Below the pieces are notes generated by a model. That model worked only from the letters and a program-made list of their open reading frames with translations, had not been told where the DNA came from and searched no databases. The translations under genes and the position numbers were made by a program. DNA of 64,000 nt. Origin: Parapedobacter lycopersici. Its GTDB lineage: Bacteria > Bacteroidota > Bacteroidia > Sphingobacteriales > Sphingobacteriaceae. The stretch lies in assembly GCF_024643285.1 (NCBI RefSeq), contig NZ_JAMSLW010000002.1, forward strand, positions 372,001-436,000. The letters are read 5' to 3'. This document shows positions 27,519-35,884 of the stretch, in pieces. Position 1 is the stretch's first letter. Each line of letters begins with the position of its first letter.

Positions 27519-27526
27519 CAAAATTA
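27519..27526 (-). promoter_or_regulatory. -7 box TAATTTTG of the orphan ABC ATPase gene
   Basis: TAATTTTG with TGG 19 bases upstream fits the consensus well. It ends 2 bases before the terminator stem, so transcription from it would begin within the first stem arm. Confidence 0.5.
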
Positions 27527-27586
27527 CGAAAAATGTACCGGATTGCCAGCGACGGTAATTATCAGTCCCTGCCGGCGGGCGCATTG

Positions 27587-28483
27587 TCAGAACCCAAACA
27601 TCAACCCGAATGCGAAATTGCGCAGCCCTTCCTGCTGCGGACTGTTTTCAAAGCTATCGTTAATGTAATACTTGGCATAGATGCCGAAAGGGCCTACGCC
27701 AACCCGGGCAAATGCGCCGTAGCGGAATTGCGCTAAGTTATAGTCATCCTTAAATTTTTGCTTTCCAAATTCGTCACTTTTAAAGCGTTGGGTGCCCTTC
27801 AGCAGGAAACCGCCCTCTGGTCCGACAGCAAATTTCAGTCGGCCCAACCCGTCATAATGACGGCTGCGCCACTCGAACGTGAGCGGCAGCCGGAGGTAGG
27901 TGGCTGTCAGCCGGTTCTTCGTATAATTGATTTCGTTACGGTCGACGATATCCCAGGCCAGCGGGGTGGTGTTTTCCCGCAGATCGATGTTCTCACGGAA
28001 CCGGATATAGGTCCAGTCAAATCCACCGGATAAAAAGATACGGAAGTGGTCGTTGAAGCGGTAACCCACCTGCAACAGGTCGAACCCGAAATTAACCGTC
28101 TTTCCGGGCCGGTACCGGAAGTCCCGGTTATTATCGGACAACGTAAAGCTTCCGTTATCCACTAACCTGACCAGCCCGAGATCAATCCGCGACAGGGTAA
28201 TACCATAAATGGGGCGCGCGTTCCGGGTATCATGAGCTGTTTCCTCCGGTTCATCCGTCTGGAGCCGATATGTCTTTTCCTCGCTTCCAACACGGATTAT
28301 GCCTTCGTCTTCACCGGGAACCAGAATCCGTACCTTGCGTTTCTCTCCGGTATCCACGTCTTCCACAATGACCGTATCGGCCGAAATCGCACGCTGGCGC
28401 TGGCGCTCTGCACGCTGGCCTTCCTGGGCAACGGATGCCAGGGCGATGGTGCATAAAAATAATGTAAGGCTGGTGTATTTCAT
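27587..28483 (-). CDS. Outer-membrane beta-barrel protein
   Basis: 298 residues with a signal peptide (ending ASVAQ, about 19). After a charged N-terminal part (about 20-90), alternating beta-strands ('VNFGFDLLQVGYRFNDHFRI', 'YLRLPLTFEWRSRH', 'GPFGIYAKYYIND') lead to a terminal Phe ('LMFGF'), as in outer-membrane proteins inserted by BamA. The specific function is unknown. It is the third gene of a sigma / anti-sigma / barrel unit, which suggests its expression depends on that sigma factor. Confidence 0.75.
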   Translation of the reverse strand: MKYTSLTLFLCTIALASVAQEGQRAERQRQRAISADTVIVEDVDTGEKRKVRILVPGEDEGIIRVGSEEKTYRLQTDEPEETAHDTRNARPIYGITLSRIDLGLVRLVDNGSFTLSDNNRDFRYRPGKTVNFGFDLLQVGYRFNDHFRIFLSGGFDWTYIRFRENIDLRENTTPLAWDIVDRNEINYTKNRLTATYLRLPLTFEWRSRHYDGLGRLKFAVGPEGGFLLKGTQRFKSDEFGKQKFKDDYNLAQFRYGAFARVGVGPFGIYAKYYINDSFENSPQQEGLRNFAFGLMFGF

Positions 28484-28505
28484 GTCTGACTGATTTAGTA
28501 ACGTA

Positions 28506-29267
28506 TTATTTCCTGCTTCGGTTTCGTGCCAGGTTAAATTCGATTTTTATGGAGCCTTCGCTATCGCTGGAAAAGAGCACCGCTTTTTCTTCCCGTCGGT
28601 CTACCGTTCCCACTACGAAATTCAGCAGCTGGCTTACGCCGAACGGATTGGAGCGCGGTGCGGATGCCAGCATTTCCGCTGCCGTGTCGTCCAGCACCAC
28701 CGGGGGCTGCAGGTCGGGCACTTCGGCAATGTCCGATCCGGAACTACCCGTCTCCGGAGTGGCACGGAGCGATGGCGGGGTTGCGGCGGGTGGTAGCTGC
28801 ACGGCTGGTGTTTGTTTTACGGCCGGTTCGGAAGGGAGCACTTCCTGTATCGGTGCGGTTGCCGCCGGTATTGGCTCCGACCGTACTTTTCGCGGTAATG
28901 CCCGTGCTGTCCGGGTACGTCCGGGCATTACCGATGCAGTTTCCCCGGCCGGACGGCTGGCCGCGACGGGACCGGCGGGCTGTGCATGCGTTTCCGCCAT
29001 TGGTGCCGCTGTTTTCCCCTGCAGGTAAATAACCGGTACCGGACGGCTGGCCCAGTAGGACAGCACGCCCACCAGCAGCACTGCGGCGGCGGCCCACCGC
29101 CAGGCAACGGACACGGTACGGCGCCGGACAGGCATCGCAGCCTCATCCGGCGTTTTACGCGCCAGGCCGGCCTCAATCTTATCCCACAGGCCGGCAGAGA
29201 CGTCCGGGGTAAAATTTTTCATCTTATCCCGGATATGGCGATCAAATGGATTATCATCTGGATTCAT
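28506..29267 (-). CDS. Probable anti-sigma factor, single-pass membrane protein
   Basis: 253 residues. The N-terminal cytoplasmic part 'MNPDDNPFDRHIRDKMKNF' with 'VSAGLWDKIEAGLARK' is typical of Bacteroidota proteins encoded next to ECF sigma genes. One membrane segment is at about 54-70 ('AAAAVLLVGVLSYWA'), followed by a Pro/Ala/Thr-rich periplasmic region. The role is inferred from topology and from the overlap with the sigma gene (14 bp). No zinc-binding HxxxCxxC motif is seen. Confidence 0.7.
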   Translation of the reverse strand: MNPDDNPFDRHIRDKMKNFTPDVSAGLWDKIEAGLARKTPDEAAMPVRRRTVSVAWRWAAAAVLLVGVLSYWASRPVPVIYLQGKTAAPMAETHAQPAGPVAASRPAGETASVMPGRTRTARALPRKVRSEPIPAATAPIQEVLPSEPAVKQTPAVQLPPAATPPSLRATPETGSSGSDIAEVPDLQPPVVLDDTAAEMLASAPRSNPFGVSQLLNFVVGTVDRREEKAVLFSSDSEGSIKIEFNLARNRSRK

Positions 29268-29805
29268 ATGCTTTTATTTGCTTGATTCGTTCTTTAAGCC
29301 AGTTTCTGGCCCTTGATAACTGCGATTTGGACGCCCCCTCGCTGATCTCCAGCAGTTCGGCAATCTCCTTATGCGAATATCCCTCAATGGCATACAGGTT
29401 AAATACGGCCCGGTAGCCATCCGGTAACAGCCGGATCATAGCCAGCAGGTCTTCACATGCCAGTGCATCGATCACCGCTGCTTCCTGCGGCGCGTCCGTT
29501 ACCTCCGACAGCTCCATCACCTGCACAGACCGGCCGTTTTTCCGGTACGTTTCAATTGCGGTGTTAATCATTACCCGGCGGATCCAACCTTCAAATGACC
29601 CCTCACCGCGAAAGCTCTCAATCTGGGTAAACACCTTAATAAACCCGGCCTGCAGCACATCTTCGGCCTCGGCAGTGGTTCTCACGTAACGCATACACAC
29701 ACCCAGCATGCCGGAGGCCAACTTGCGATACAGCATTTCCTGGGCTCGGGGGTCGTTTGCTTTACAACCTTCATACAAATGATCTAATGCAACGGTTTGC
29801 TCCAA
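29254..29805 (-). CDS. ECF-type RNA polymerase sigma-70 factor
   Basis: A 183-residue extracytoplasmic-function sigma factor. Region 2 runs over about 18-87 ('RYVRTTAEAEDVLQAGFIKVF', 'FEGWIRRVMINTAIETYRK'). Region 4 covers about 118-172 ('LPDGYRAVFNLYAIEGYSHK' and 'IAELLEISEGASKSQLSRAR'). The start is TTG 29805. The promoter before it (AACCTTTT ... CATCTTA) looks like an ECF-type element, so the factor probably drives its own gene. The downstream genes encode the likely anti-sigma factor and a beta-barrel. Confidence 0.93.
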   Translation of the reverse strand: MEQTVALDHLYEGCKANDPRAQEMLYRKLASGMLGVCMRYVRTTAEAEDVLQAGFIKVFTQIESFRGEGSFEGWIRRVMINTAIETYRKNGRSVQVMELSEVTDAPQEAAVIDALACEDLLAMIRLLPDGYRAVFNLYAIEGYSHKEIAELLEISEGASKSQLSRARNWLKERIKQIKAYESR

Positions 29806-29823
29806 TGCTGATGTGTTTATTGC

Positions 29824-29850
29824 TAAGATGCAATTAATTGGGAAAAGGTT
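29824..29850 (-). promoter_or_regulatory. ECF-type promoter before the sigma gene (AAC-N17-CATCTTA)
   Basis: On the minus strand AACCTTTT (29843-29850) and CATCTTA (29824-29830), with 17 bases between AAC and CATC. It does not match TAnnTTTG. The -35-like octamer AACCTTTT is identical to that at 63868-63875 before the terminal lipoprotein gene. Confidence 0.5.
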
Positions 29851-29917
29851 GCATGGAAAGGATATTTTTTAGGCCCGGGCCGCCGCCAGTGGGTCGGTAT
29901 GGGCTGGGCCGGGTAGT

Positions 29918-30334
29918 TTAACCCAGGGAAACCGTGCAGGTACGTTTGCCATCCGCGTCCGCATCAATCCGCACAGAAACGGCATCGGGCGGCAACAGGC
30001 CAGCTATTTTTTCGGGCCACTCTACAAAACAATAGTTGCCGGAATAAAAATACTCCTCGTAGCCCAGATCGAATGCCTCTTGTTCGGATTTTATGCGGTA
30101 AAAATCAAAGTGGTAAACCGGCCCGCGGGGGGTTGTGTATTCATTGACAATGGAGAAGGTAGGACTTGCCGTGGCGTCGGTTACCCCCAGCTGTCCGCAA
30201 ATGGCTTTAATCAAGGTCGTTTTACCTGTGCCCATCGGACCGTAGAATAGCAATACACGCCGCGTACCGGCTGCGTCCAGCAGCTTCGCAGCCGCATCGG
30301 AAAGGGCGCCCAAATGCGCGATTTCGATAACCAT
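29918..30334 (-). CDS. tsaE: tRNA threonylcarbamoyladenosine biosynthesis ATPase TsaE
   Basis: A 138-residue P-loop ATPase needed with TsaB and TsaD for t6A37 modification of tRNAs that read ANN codons. Walker A is GPMGTGKTT (about 32-40); 'ATASPTFSIVNEY' and 'VYHFDFYRIKSEQEAFDLGY' are the conserved switch and substrate regions, and 'CFVEWPEKIAGLLP' is typical near the end. It starts 21 bp after the porX stop, so it probably shares a transcript with porX. Confidence 0.96.
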   Translation of the reverse strand: MVIEIAHLGALSDAAAKLLDAAGTRRVLLFYGPMGTGKTTLIKAICGQLGVTDATASPTFSIVNEYTTPRGPVYHFDFYRIKSEQEAFDLGYEEYFYSGNYCFVEWPEKIAGLLPPDAVSVRIDADADGKRTCTVSLG

Positions 30335-30355
30335 GCGACAAAAATACGGTTTTTG

Positions 30356-31909
30356 CTATTTGGTGGTGTACGTAATGTAGGGAATTATGACCTCTTCGAG
30401 CGATATGCCGCCGTGCTGGAATGTCTCATTGAAATAATTGACAAAATGGTTGTAATTATTCGGGTAGACAAAATAGGTATCCTCTTTTGCAAAAATGAAG
30501 CTGGAGCTTACGTGCAGTTTAGGCAGCATGGCGTCATGCGGATTCTTGATGTGGAAGACATCCTTAGCAATATAATTCAGGTTTTTCCCCTGTTTATAAC
30601 GCAGGTTGGTGTTGGTGTTCCGGTCGCCGATTACCTTGCTGGCATGCTTGACCCGGATGGTGCCGTGATCCGTGGTAATGATGACCCGAACCTGTTTCTG
30701 TGACAGCCATTTCAGGGCATCCAGCAAAGGTGAATGCTCAAACCACGACAGGGTCAGTGAACGATAGGCTGCTTCATCATTGGCTAATTCGCGGATCATG
30801 GCCATGTCCGTGCGGGCATGCGAAAGCATATCCACGAAATTATACACCAGCACATTCAGATCATTTCCCATCAGGTTGCTCAGGTTTTCGGCGAGGTCGC
30901 GCCCCTGATCAAGCGTAAGTATCTTATGGTACGCGTGCTTGCACTCCCTGCGGTACAGCCGTTTAATCTGATCGGCCAGAAACTTATCCTCATGCAGGTT
31001 TTTGCCTCCCTCATCCTCATCATTCTGCCAGAGGTCCGGAAACCGCTTTTCCATCTCCAGCGGCATCAATCCGCTGAATATGGCATTACGGGCATACTGG
31101 GTAGCCGTTGGCAGGATGCTGTAATAGCTATCCTCTTCTTCCAGACGGAAATAATTGGTGATGACTTCGTTAATCACCCGCCATTGATCATACCGCAGGT
31201 TGTCTATCAGGAAAAAGAACGTGGGCCTATCCTCCTGAAGACCCGGAAAGACCTTTTTACGGAACAGCTGATCCGACATGACCGGACCGTTTTCGGGTGA
31301 TGCAATCCACCGGAGGTAGTTCTTTTCCATAAACTTGGAAAACTGCATGTTGGCCTCTGCTTTTTGCAGCGTAAGTACTTCATGCATCCCTGCGTCTTCC
31401 AGTTTTTCCAGGGAAAGCTCCCAGTAAACCAATTTTTTATATACGTCTTCCCATTGCCGGAAATCCAGGTTGTCATTGAGGATCATGCCCAGGTTACGGA
31501 AATCCTGCTGGTAGGCCATGGAGGTTTTTTCGCTCACCAGCCGTTTGTTTTCCGTCAGTTTCTTGATAGTAAGCAGGATCTGCTTCGGGTTTACCGGCTT
31601 AATCAGGTAATCATCTATCTTAAACCCGATCGCCTCCTCCATCAGGTGTTCTTCCTCATTTTTAGTAACCAGTACCATGGGTACGGCCGGATTGATGTTC
31701 TTCAGCTCAAACAGCGTTTCCAGGCCGGTGAGGCCGGGCATGTTCTCATCCAGGAAAACCAGGTCGTAAAACCCCTTTTTGAATGCGTCTACGGCATCGT
31801 TTCCGTTCGTTACGGTTTTCACGCTGTAGCCTTTTTCATTGAGCAGCATGATGTGCGGCTTCAACAAATCAATCTCATCATCTGCCCAGAGTATATTCGT
31901 TTCCTGCAT
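30356..31909 (-). CDS. porX: Response regulator with PglZ phosphodiesterase domain, PorX (T9SS regulator)
   Basis: 517 residues. The receiver domain (about 1-120) has the acidic pair 'WADDE' and phosphoacceptor Asp54 in 'LVFLDENMPG'. A helical linker is followed by a PglZ/alkaline-phosphatase-like domain (about 200-517) with 'FFFLIDNLRYDQW', 'NFVDMLSHARTDM' and 'VIITTDHGTIRV', which carry the likely zinc ligands. In Porphyromonas and Flavobacterium PorX controls type IX secretion together with PorY. Its partner kinase is not in the window. An inverted repeat lies 39 bp upstream. Confidence 0.95.
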   Translation of the reverse strand: MQETNILWADDEIDLLKPHIMLLNEKGYSVKTVTNGNDAVDAFKKGFYDLVFLDENMPGLTGLETLFELKNINPAVPMVLVTKNEEEHLMEEAIGFKIDDYLIKPVNPKQILLTIKKLTENKRLVSEKTSMAYQQDFRNLGMILNDNLDFRQWEDVYKKLVYWELSLEKLEDAGMHEVLTLQKAEANMQFSKFMEKNYLRWIASPENGPVMSDQLFRKKVFPGLQEDRPTFFFLIDNLRYDQWRVINEVITNYFRLEEEDSYYSILPTATQYARNAIFSGLMPLEMEKRFPDLWQNDEDEGGKNLHEDKFLADQIKRLYRRECKHAYHKILTLDQGRDLAENLSNLMGNDLNVLVYNFVDMLSHARTDMAMIRELANDEAAYRSLTLSWFEHSPLLDALKWLSQKQVRVIITTDHGTIRVKHASKVIGDRNTNTNLRYKQGKNLNYIAKDVFHIKNPHDAMLPKLHVSSSFIFAKEDTYFVYPNNYNHFVNYFNETFQHGGISLEEVIIPYITYTTK

Positions 31910-31947
31910 CGTTTTCAGTATCCTTCGCTAATTTTTACTGTTCGTTC

Positions 31948-31968
31948 GGCAAGCAGTTACTGCTTACC
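31948..31968. promoter_or_regulatory. 21-bp inverted repeat upstream of porX
   Basis: GGCAAGCAG-TTA-CTGCTTACC: 9-bp arms with 8 of 9 matching and a 3-bp centre, 39 bases before the porX ATG in the divergent porX/HD gap. It may be a regulator-binding site or a hairpin in the porX leader. Confidence 0.45.
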
Positions 31969-32045
31969 CCTGTCTATTTTCCACGAACATAACGAAAAGT
32001 TGACTGATCCAGCGATTTTTAACATTAATTAACAGGCAGGTCTTG

Positions 32046-32053
32046 TATCTTTG
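32046..32053 (+). promoter_or_regulatory. -7 box TATCTTTG of the HD-domain gene
   Basis: TATCTTTG with TTA 18 bases upstream. Its last three bases are themselves a TTG in the reading frame of the gene, which is why that TTG is not the start. Confidence 0.45.
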
Positions 32054-32098
32054 CAGGCAGGTGAAGCCATCAGGGCTATCCTGCAATTGGAACGCGCA

Positions 32099-33328
32099 TT
32101 GAATAAGAAAAAAATAATAAACGACCCGGTATATGGATTCATTTCCATTCCCTCTGCTTTTATTTTTGATCTGATCCAACACCCGTATTTTCAGCGGCTG
32201 CGTTACATCAAGCAGGTCAGCATGACCCACCTGGTTTATCCGGGCGCTTTACATACCCGGTTCCAGCATGCGCTGGGCGCCATGCACCTGATGGGCCTGG
32301 CAATTGAAACGCTGCGAAACAAAGATATCGCGATTACCCCGGAGGAGGAGGAGGCTGTACTGGCCGCCATTTTACTGCACGACATCGGCCATGGCCCTTT
32401 TTCCCACTCGCTGGAACATACGCTGGTGGAAGGGGTTTCCCATGAAATGCTGTCGATGCTCATGATGAATGAACTGAACCAGACCTTTGGGGGGCGGCTC
32501 GATCTGGCGATCACGATTTTCAACAACAGTTATCCCAAAAAATTTCTTTACCAGTTGGTATCCGGACAGCTTGATATCGACCGGATGGACTACCTGAACC
32601 GCGACAGCTTCTTCACGGGTGTTTATGAAGGGGTGATCAGTTTTGACCGGATCATCAAAATGCTGAATGTTGCCGGCAATGAATTGGTGCTCGAACAAAA
32701 GGGAATTTATTCAGCCGAAAAATTCCTGATCGCGCGGCGGCTGATGTATTGGCAGGTATACCTGCATAAGACCGTGTTAAGTGCCGAGCAGATGCTCCTT
32801 AAAATTCTCCAACGGGCCAAGGAACTGTGTGGAATGGGCATTACCTTATTTGCCTCGCCATCCTTGGAACATTTTTTGTGCAACAGGATTACCCGGGAAA
32901 ATTTCACTGGGGATGTGTCACATTTGGTACATTTTTCGCGTCTTGATGACACTGATATTTTGTCGGCAATCAAGACGTGGGCATATCACGCAGACGATGT
33001 ATTGAGCATGCTGTGTACCCGGTTGATCACGAGGGAGCTTTACCATACGGAACTGCATACGACTGCTCCGGCGCGGGAGCAGCTTGCGGATCTGAAACAA
33101 AAGGCCGTAACATTTTTTGGAATCGATCCGTCAAAGGCGGATTATTACGTTTGGGTGCAGCCCATTGAGAACAGCGCCTACGAACTGAATGACAGTAATA
33201 TAAAAATTTTAATGAAGGACGGCAGCATATTGGATATCGCCGAAGCTTCAGATTTAGCTAACCTGGAAACATTATCAAAGAAAGTCCAAAAATTTGCTGT
33301 TTCTTTTCCCAAGGAATTATTGCGGTGA
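32099..33328 (+). CDS. HD-domain phosphohydrolase (dNTPase-like)
   Basis: About 409 residues from TTG 32099, giving 'MNKKKIINDPVYGFISIP', the usual start for this family; no ATG occurs earlier than about residue 58. The HD signature is 'HTRFQHALGAMHLM' followed by 'LLHDIGHGPFSHSLEH', with a later 'QLDIDRMDYLNRDSFFTG' supplying the remaining metal-site aspartate. It resembles SAMHD1/YdhJ-type phosphohydrolases acting on nucleotides. It stands before the lipid A genes but has no evident link to them. Confidence 0.9.
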   Translation: MNKKKIINDPVYGFISIPSAFIFDLIQHPYFQRLRYIKQVSMTHLVYPGALHTRFQHALGAMHLMGLAIETLRNKDIAITPEEEEAVLAAILLHDIGHGPFSHSLEHTLVEGVSHEMLSMLMMNELNQTFGGRLDLAITIFNNSYPKKFLYQLVSGQLDIDRMDYLNRDSFFTGVYEGVISFDRIIKMLNVAGNELVLEQKGIYSAEKFLIARRLMYWQVYLHKTVLSAEQMLLKILQRAKELCGMGITLFASPSLEHFLCNRITRENFTGDVSHLVHFSRLDDTDILSAIKTWAYHADDVLSMLCTRLITRELYHTELHTTAPAREQLADLKQKAVTFFGIDPSKADYYVWVQPIENSAYELNDSNIKILMKDGSILDIAEASDLANLETLSKKVQKFAVSFPKELLR

Positions 33329-33361
33329 TTTCCATACAATGGACTGACAACCAGCAATAGT

Positions 33362-33391
33362 TTGTTTATAGTATTTAAACTTATAAATTTG
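33362..33391 (+). promoter_or_regulatory. Promoter of lpxD (TTG-N19-TAAATTTG)
   Basis: TTG (33362-33364) and TAAATTTG (33384-33391) are separated by exactly 19 bases, a perfect match to the Bacteroidota consensus. The ATG at 33395 begins four bases after the box. Confidence 0.7.
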
Positions 33392-33394
33392 CAG

Positions 33395-34435
33395 ATGCAA
33401 TTTTCCGCACATCAAATCGCAACACTCGTAGGCGGGTCCCTGGAAGGAGACCCTAATGTGATGGTGGGACAATTGGCCAAGATTGAGGAGGCGTCAAGTG
33501 GCTCTTTATCCTTTTTATCCAATCCGAAATACGAACCCTATCTTTATACCACACAGGCATCGGTCGTGATTGTCAATGCCGACCAGAAACTGGACAGGCC
33601 GGTGCAGAGTACGATTATCCGGACCAAGAACGCATATTCCGCGTTTTCCACCCTGCTGGAGGTATACAACAAGATGCGCCTGGAAAAAACAGGAGTGGAG
33701 CAGCCTTCTTATATTCATCCCAGCGCGAAAATCGGGAAGAACGTTTACATCGGTGCTTTTGCTTATATTGACAAGGATGCAGTTATCGGCGATAACTGTA
33801 AAATATATCCCCACGTTTATGTGGGCGACCATGTGCAGATCGGGAACGACACAACCCTGTTCCCCCGTGTATGCGTTTATTACGACTGTGTCATCGGTGC
33901 GCACGTGACTGTACACTCGGGTACGGTGATCGGGAGTGATGGCTTCGGATTTGCCCCGAAAGAAGACGGCACCTATCAGAAAATCAACCAGATTGGCAAT
34001 GTGCTGATCGAGGATCACGTGGAGGTGGGCGCCAATACGGTAATCGACCGGGCCACCATGGGGTCGACTGTGATTCGCCAGGGTGTAAAACTGGACAACC
34101 TGATTCAGATTGCCCACAATGTGGAGGTGGGTAAAAACACGGTCATTGCGGCCCAGTCAGGTATTTCCGGCAGTACAAAGATTGGGGAACGTGCTGTAAT
34201 CGGCGGACAGGTAGGCGTTGTAGGCCACATCAACATCGCTAACGGGAGCCAGATACAGGCCCAGTCCGGCGTCAACCGGGCTATTGTGGAAGAAGGGAAA
34301 AAATGGTCGGGAAGTCCCGCCACACCTTATAACGCACAGATGCGCTCACAGGTAATTTATACCCGCCTGCCGGAATTGGAGCGGCGGCTGGAAGAACTGG
34401 AACAATTACTATTAACTAAAGAAGAATCGAAATAA
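33395..34435 (+). CDS. lpxD: UDP-3-O-(3-hydroxyacyl)glucosamine N-acyltransferase LpxD
   Basis: A 346-residue lipid A enzyme that adds the second acyl chain to the UDP-glucosamine precursor. An N-terminal uridine-binding domain (1-100) precedes the left-handed beta-helix of hexapeptide repeats ('YIHPSAKIGKNVYIGAFAYI', 'SDGFGFAPKEDGTYQKI', 'HNVEVGKNTVIAAQSGISG'). The catalytic histidine is in 'QIAHNVEVG'. The C-terminus is an alpha-helical arm ending 'LLTKEESK'. ATG 33395 is chosen; the reading from 33362 would start inside the promoter. Confidence 0.97.
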   Translation: MQFSAHQIATLVGGSLEGDPNVMVGQLAKIEEASSGSLSFLSNPKYEPYLYTTQASVVIVNADQKLDRPVQSTIIRTKNAYSAFSTLLEVYNKMRLEKTGVEQPSYIHPSAKIGKNVYIGAFAYIDKDAVIGDNCKIYPHVYVGDHVQIGNDTTLFPRVCVYYDCVIGAHVTVHSGTVIGSDGFGFAPKEDGTYQKINQIGNVLIEDHVEVGANTVIDRATMGSTVIRQGVKLDNLIQIAHNVEVGKNTVIAAQSGISGSTKIGERAVIGGQVGVVGHINIANGSQIQAQSGVNRAIVEEGKKWSGSPATPYNAQMRSQVIYTRLPELERRLEELEQLLLTKEESK

Positions 34436-34468
34436 ATCTACCTTAATCCCGTTCGGGGATCAGTCATA

Positions 34469-35884
34469 ATGACTATGAATGTAAAACAAAGAACAATTAA
34501 GTCTGAAATTACCGTCTCAGGTGTCGGTTTACATACCGGGAAGCCGGTAACCATGACACTGAAACCTGCTCCGGAGCATCACTGGTATAAATTCAGACGC
34601 ATCGACCTGGAAAACCAACCCACTGTCTTAGTTGACGCTGATCATGTTTCGGACACTTCCCGGGGGACAACGATTTCCCAGAACGGCGCCAGTGTCAGTA
34701 CCATCGAGCATTTAATGGCTGCGCTGGTGGGGCTGCAGATCGACAACGTGCTGATCGATATCGACGGACCGGAAGTACCGATCATGGACGGCAGCTCGGC
34801 TCCATTTGTAAAAGTGCTGGAACAGGCGGGCTACACCGATCAGAATGCCGACCGCGATTATTACGAAATTCCACATAATATCCATCATACCGAATCCGAC
34901 CGCAAGGTGGAGATGGTTGCCATGCCGCTTGACGGCTACCGTTTTACCTGCATGATTGATTTTAACTCGCCGGTACTGGGGAGCCAGCATGCATCCATCA
35001 GTAACATCGACGAGTTTTCTAAGGATATCGCGCTATCCCGCACCTTCTGTTTCCTGCATGAACTGGAAATGCTGTTGAAAAATAACCTGATCAAGGGAGG
35101 CGACCTGAATAATGCCATTGTTGTGGTAGACAAAGAGGTAAGCAAGGAAGAACTGCGGAACCTGGCCAAGCTGTTCAACCGTGAGGACATCGACGTGGCG
35201 AAAGAAGGCATCCTGGACAACATTGAGCTGCGCTACCAGAATGAGCCGGCCCGACATAAGCTGCTGGATATGATTGGCGACCTTGCCCTGGTGGGGCGGC
35301 CGATCAAAGGCCACATCATGGCAGCGAGACCGGGGCACGCGGCGAACGTAGCGTTTGCCAAAAAGATAAAAGCACAGATAAAAAAGGAGAAAGGCCGGAA
35401 ATATGCGAAGGTCTATAATCCCAATGTACCGCCGTTGTATGACACGATACAGATCATGAAGATCCTGCCGCACAGGCAGCCATTCCTGATGGTGGATAAA
35501 ATTCTGGAGCTGACAAAGACTCATGTGGTGGGATTAAAGAATGTAACCATGAATGAAGACCTGTTCATGGGACATTTCCCTGGGGCACCCGTTTTTCCGG
35601 GCGTGCTGCAAATCGAGGCCATGGCGCAGACCGGCGGGATACTGGTATTGAGCACGGTACCTGATCCGGAGAATTACCTGACGCTGTTTCTCAAAATTGA
35701 GAACGCCCGTTTTAAAGCACAGGTCAATCCCGGTGACACCATTATTTTCCGGTGTGACCTGCTGGAGCCCATCCGCCGGGGCATTGCCCAGATGAAGGGC
35801 ATCGGCATGGTAGGGGAAAAGGTCGTTGTAGAAGCAGAGTTAATGGCACAAATCGTAAAAGTAAAGGATAACCAGGCATCATGA
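34469..35884 (+). CDS. lpxC: Bifunctional LpxC deacetylase / FabZ dehydratase
   Basis: A 471-residue fusion. Residues 1 to about 305 are LpxC, the zinc deacetylase that commits UDP-acyl-GlcNAc to lipid A; zinc ligands are seen in 'STIEHLMAAL' (His) and 'RHKLLDMIGDLAL' (His and Asp). Residues from about 325 are FabZ, the 3-hydroxyacyl-ACP dehydratase, with 'ILPHRQPFLMVDKILEL' and 'MGHFPGAPVFPGVLQIEAMA'. The fusion is usual in Bacteroidota and couples competing uses of hydroxyacyl-ACP. It overlaps lpxA by 4 bp. Confidence 0.98.
   Translation: MTMNVKQRTIKSEITVSGVGLHTGKPVTMTLKPAPEHHWYKFRRIDLENQPTVLVDADHVSDTSRGTTISQNGASVSTIEHLMAALVGLQIDNVLIDIDGPEVPIMDGSSAPFVKVLEQAGYTDQNADRDYYEIPHNIHHTESDRKVEMVAMPLDGYRFTCMIDFNSPVLGSQHASISNIDEFSKDIALSRTFCFLHELEMLLKNNLIKGGDLNNAIVVVDKEVSKEELRNLAKLFNREDIDVAKEGILDNIELRYQNEPARHKLLDMIGDLALVGRPIKGHIMAARPGHAANVAFAKKIKAQIKKEKGRKYAKVYNPNVPPLYDTIQIMKILPHRQPFLMVDKILELTKTHVVGLKNVTMNEDLFMGHFPGAPVFPGVLQIEAMAQTGGILVLSTVPDPENYLTLFLKIENARFKAQVNPGDTIIFRCDLLEPIRRGIAQMKGIGMVGEKVVVEAELMAQIVKVKDNQAS

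Noticed and set aside
29871-29882. GC-rich palindrome ggcccgggcc as terminator of tsaE
   Set aside because: It has no loop and no T-run on the transcribed strand.
32051-32098. Longer N-terminus of the HD-domain protein
   Set aside because: The first TTG is the end of the TATCTTTG promoter box; the TTG at 32099 gives the family start.
33362-33394. Longer N-terminus of LpxD
   Set aside because: It would start inside a perfect promoter (TTG-N19-TAAATTTG).
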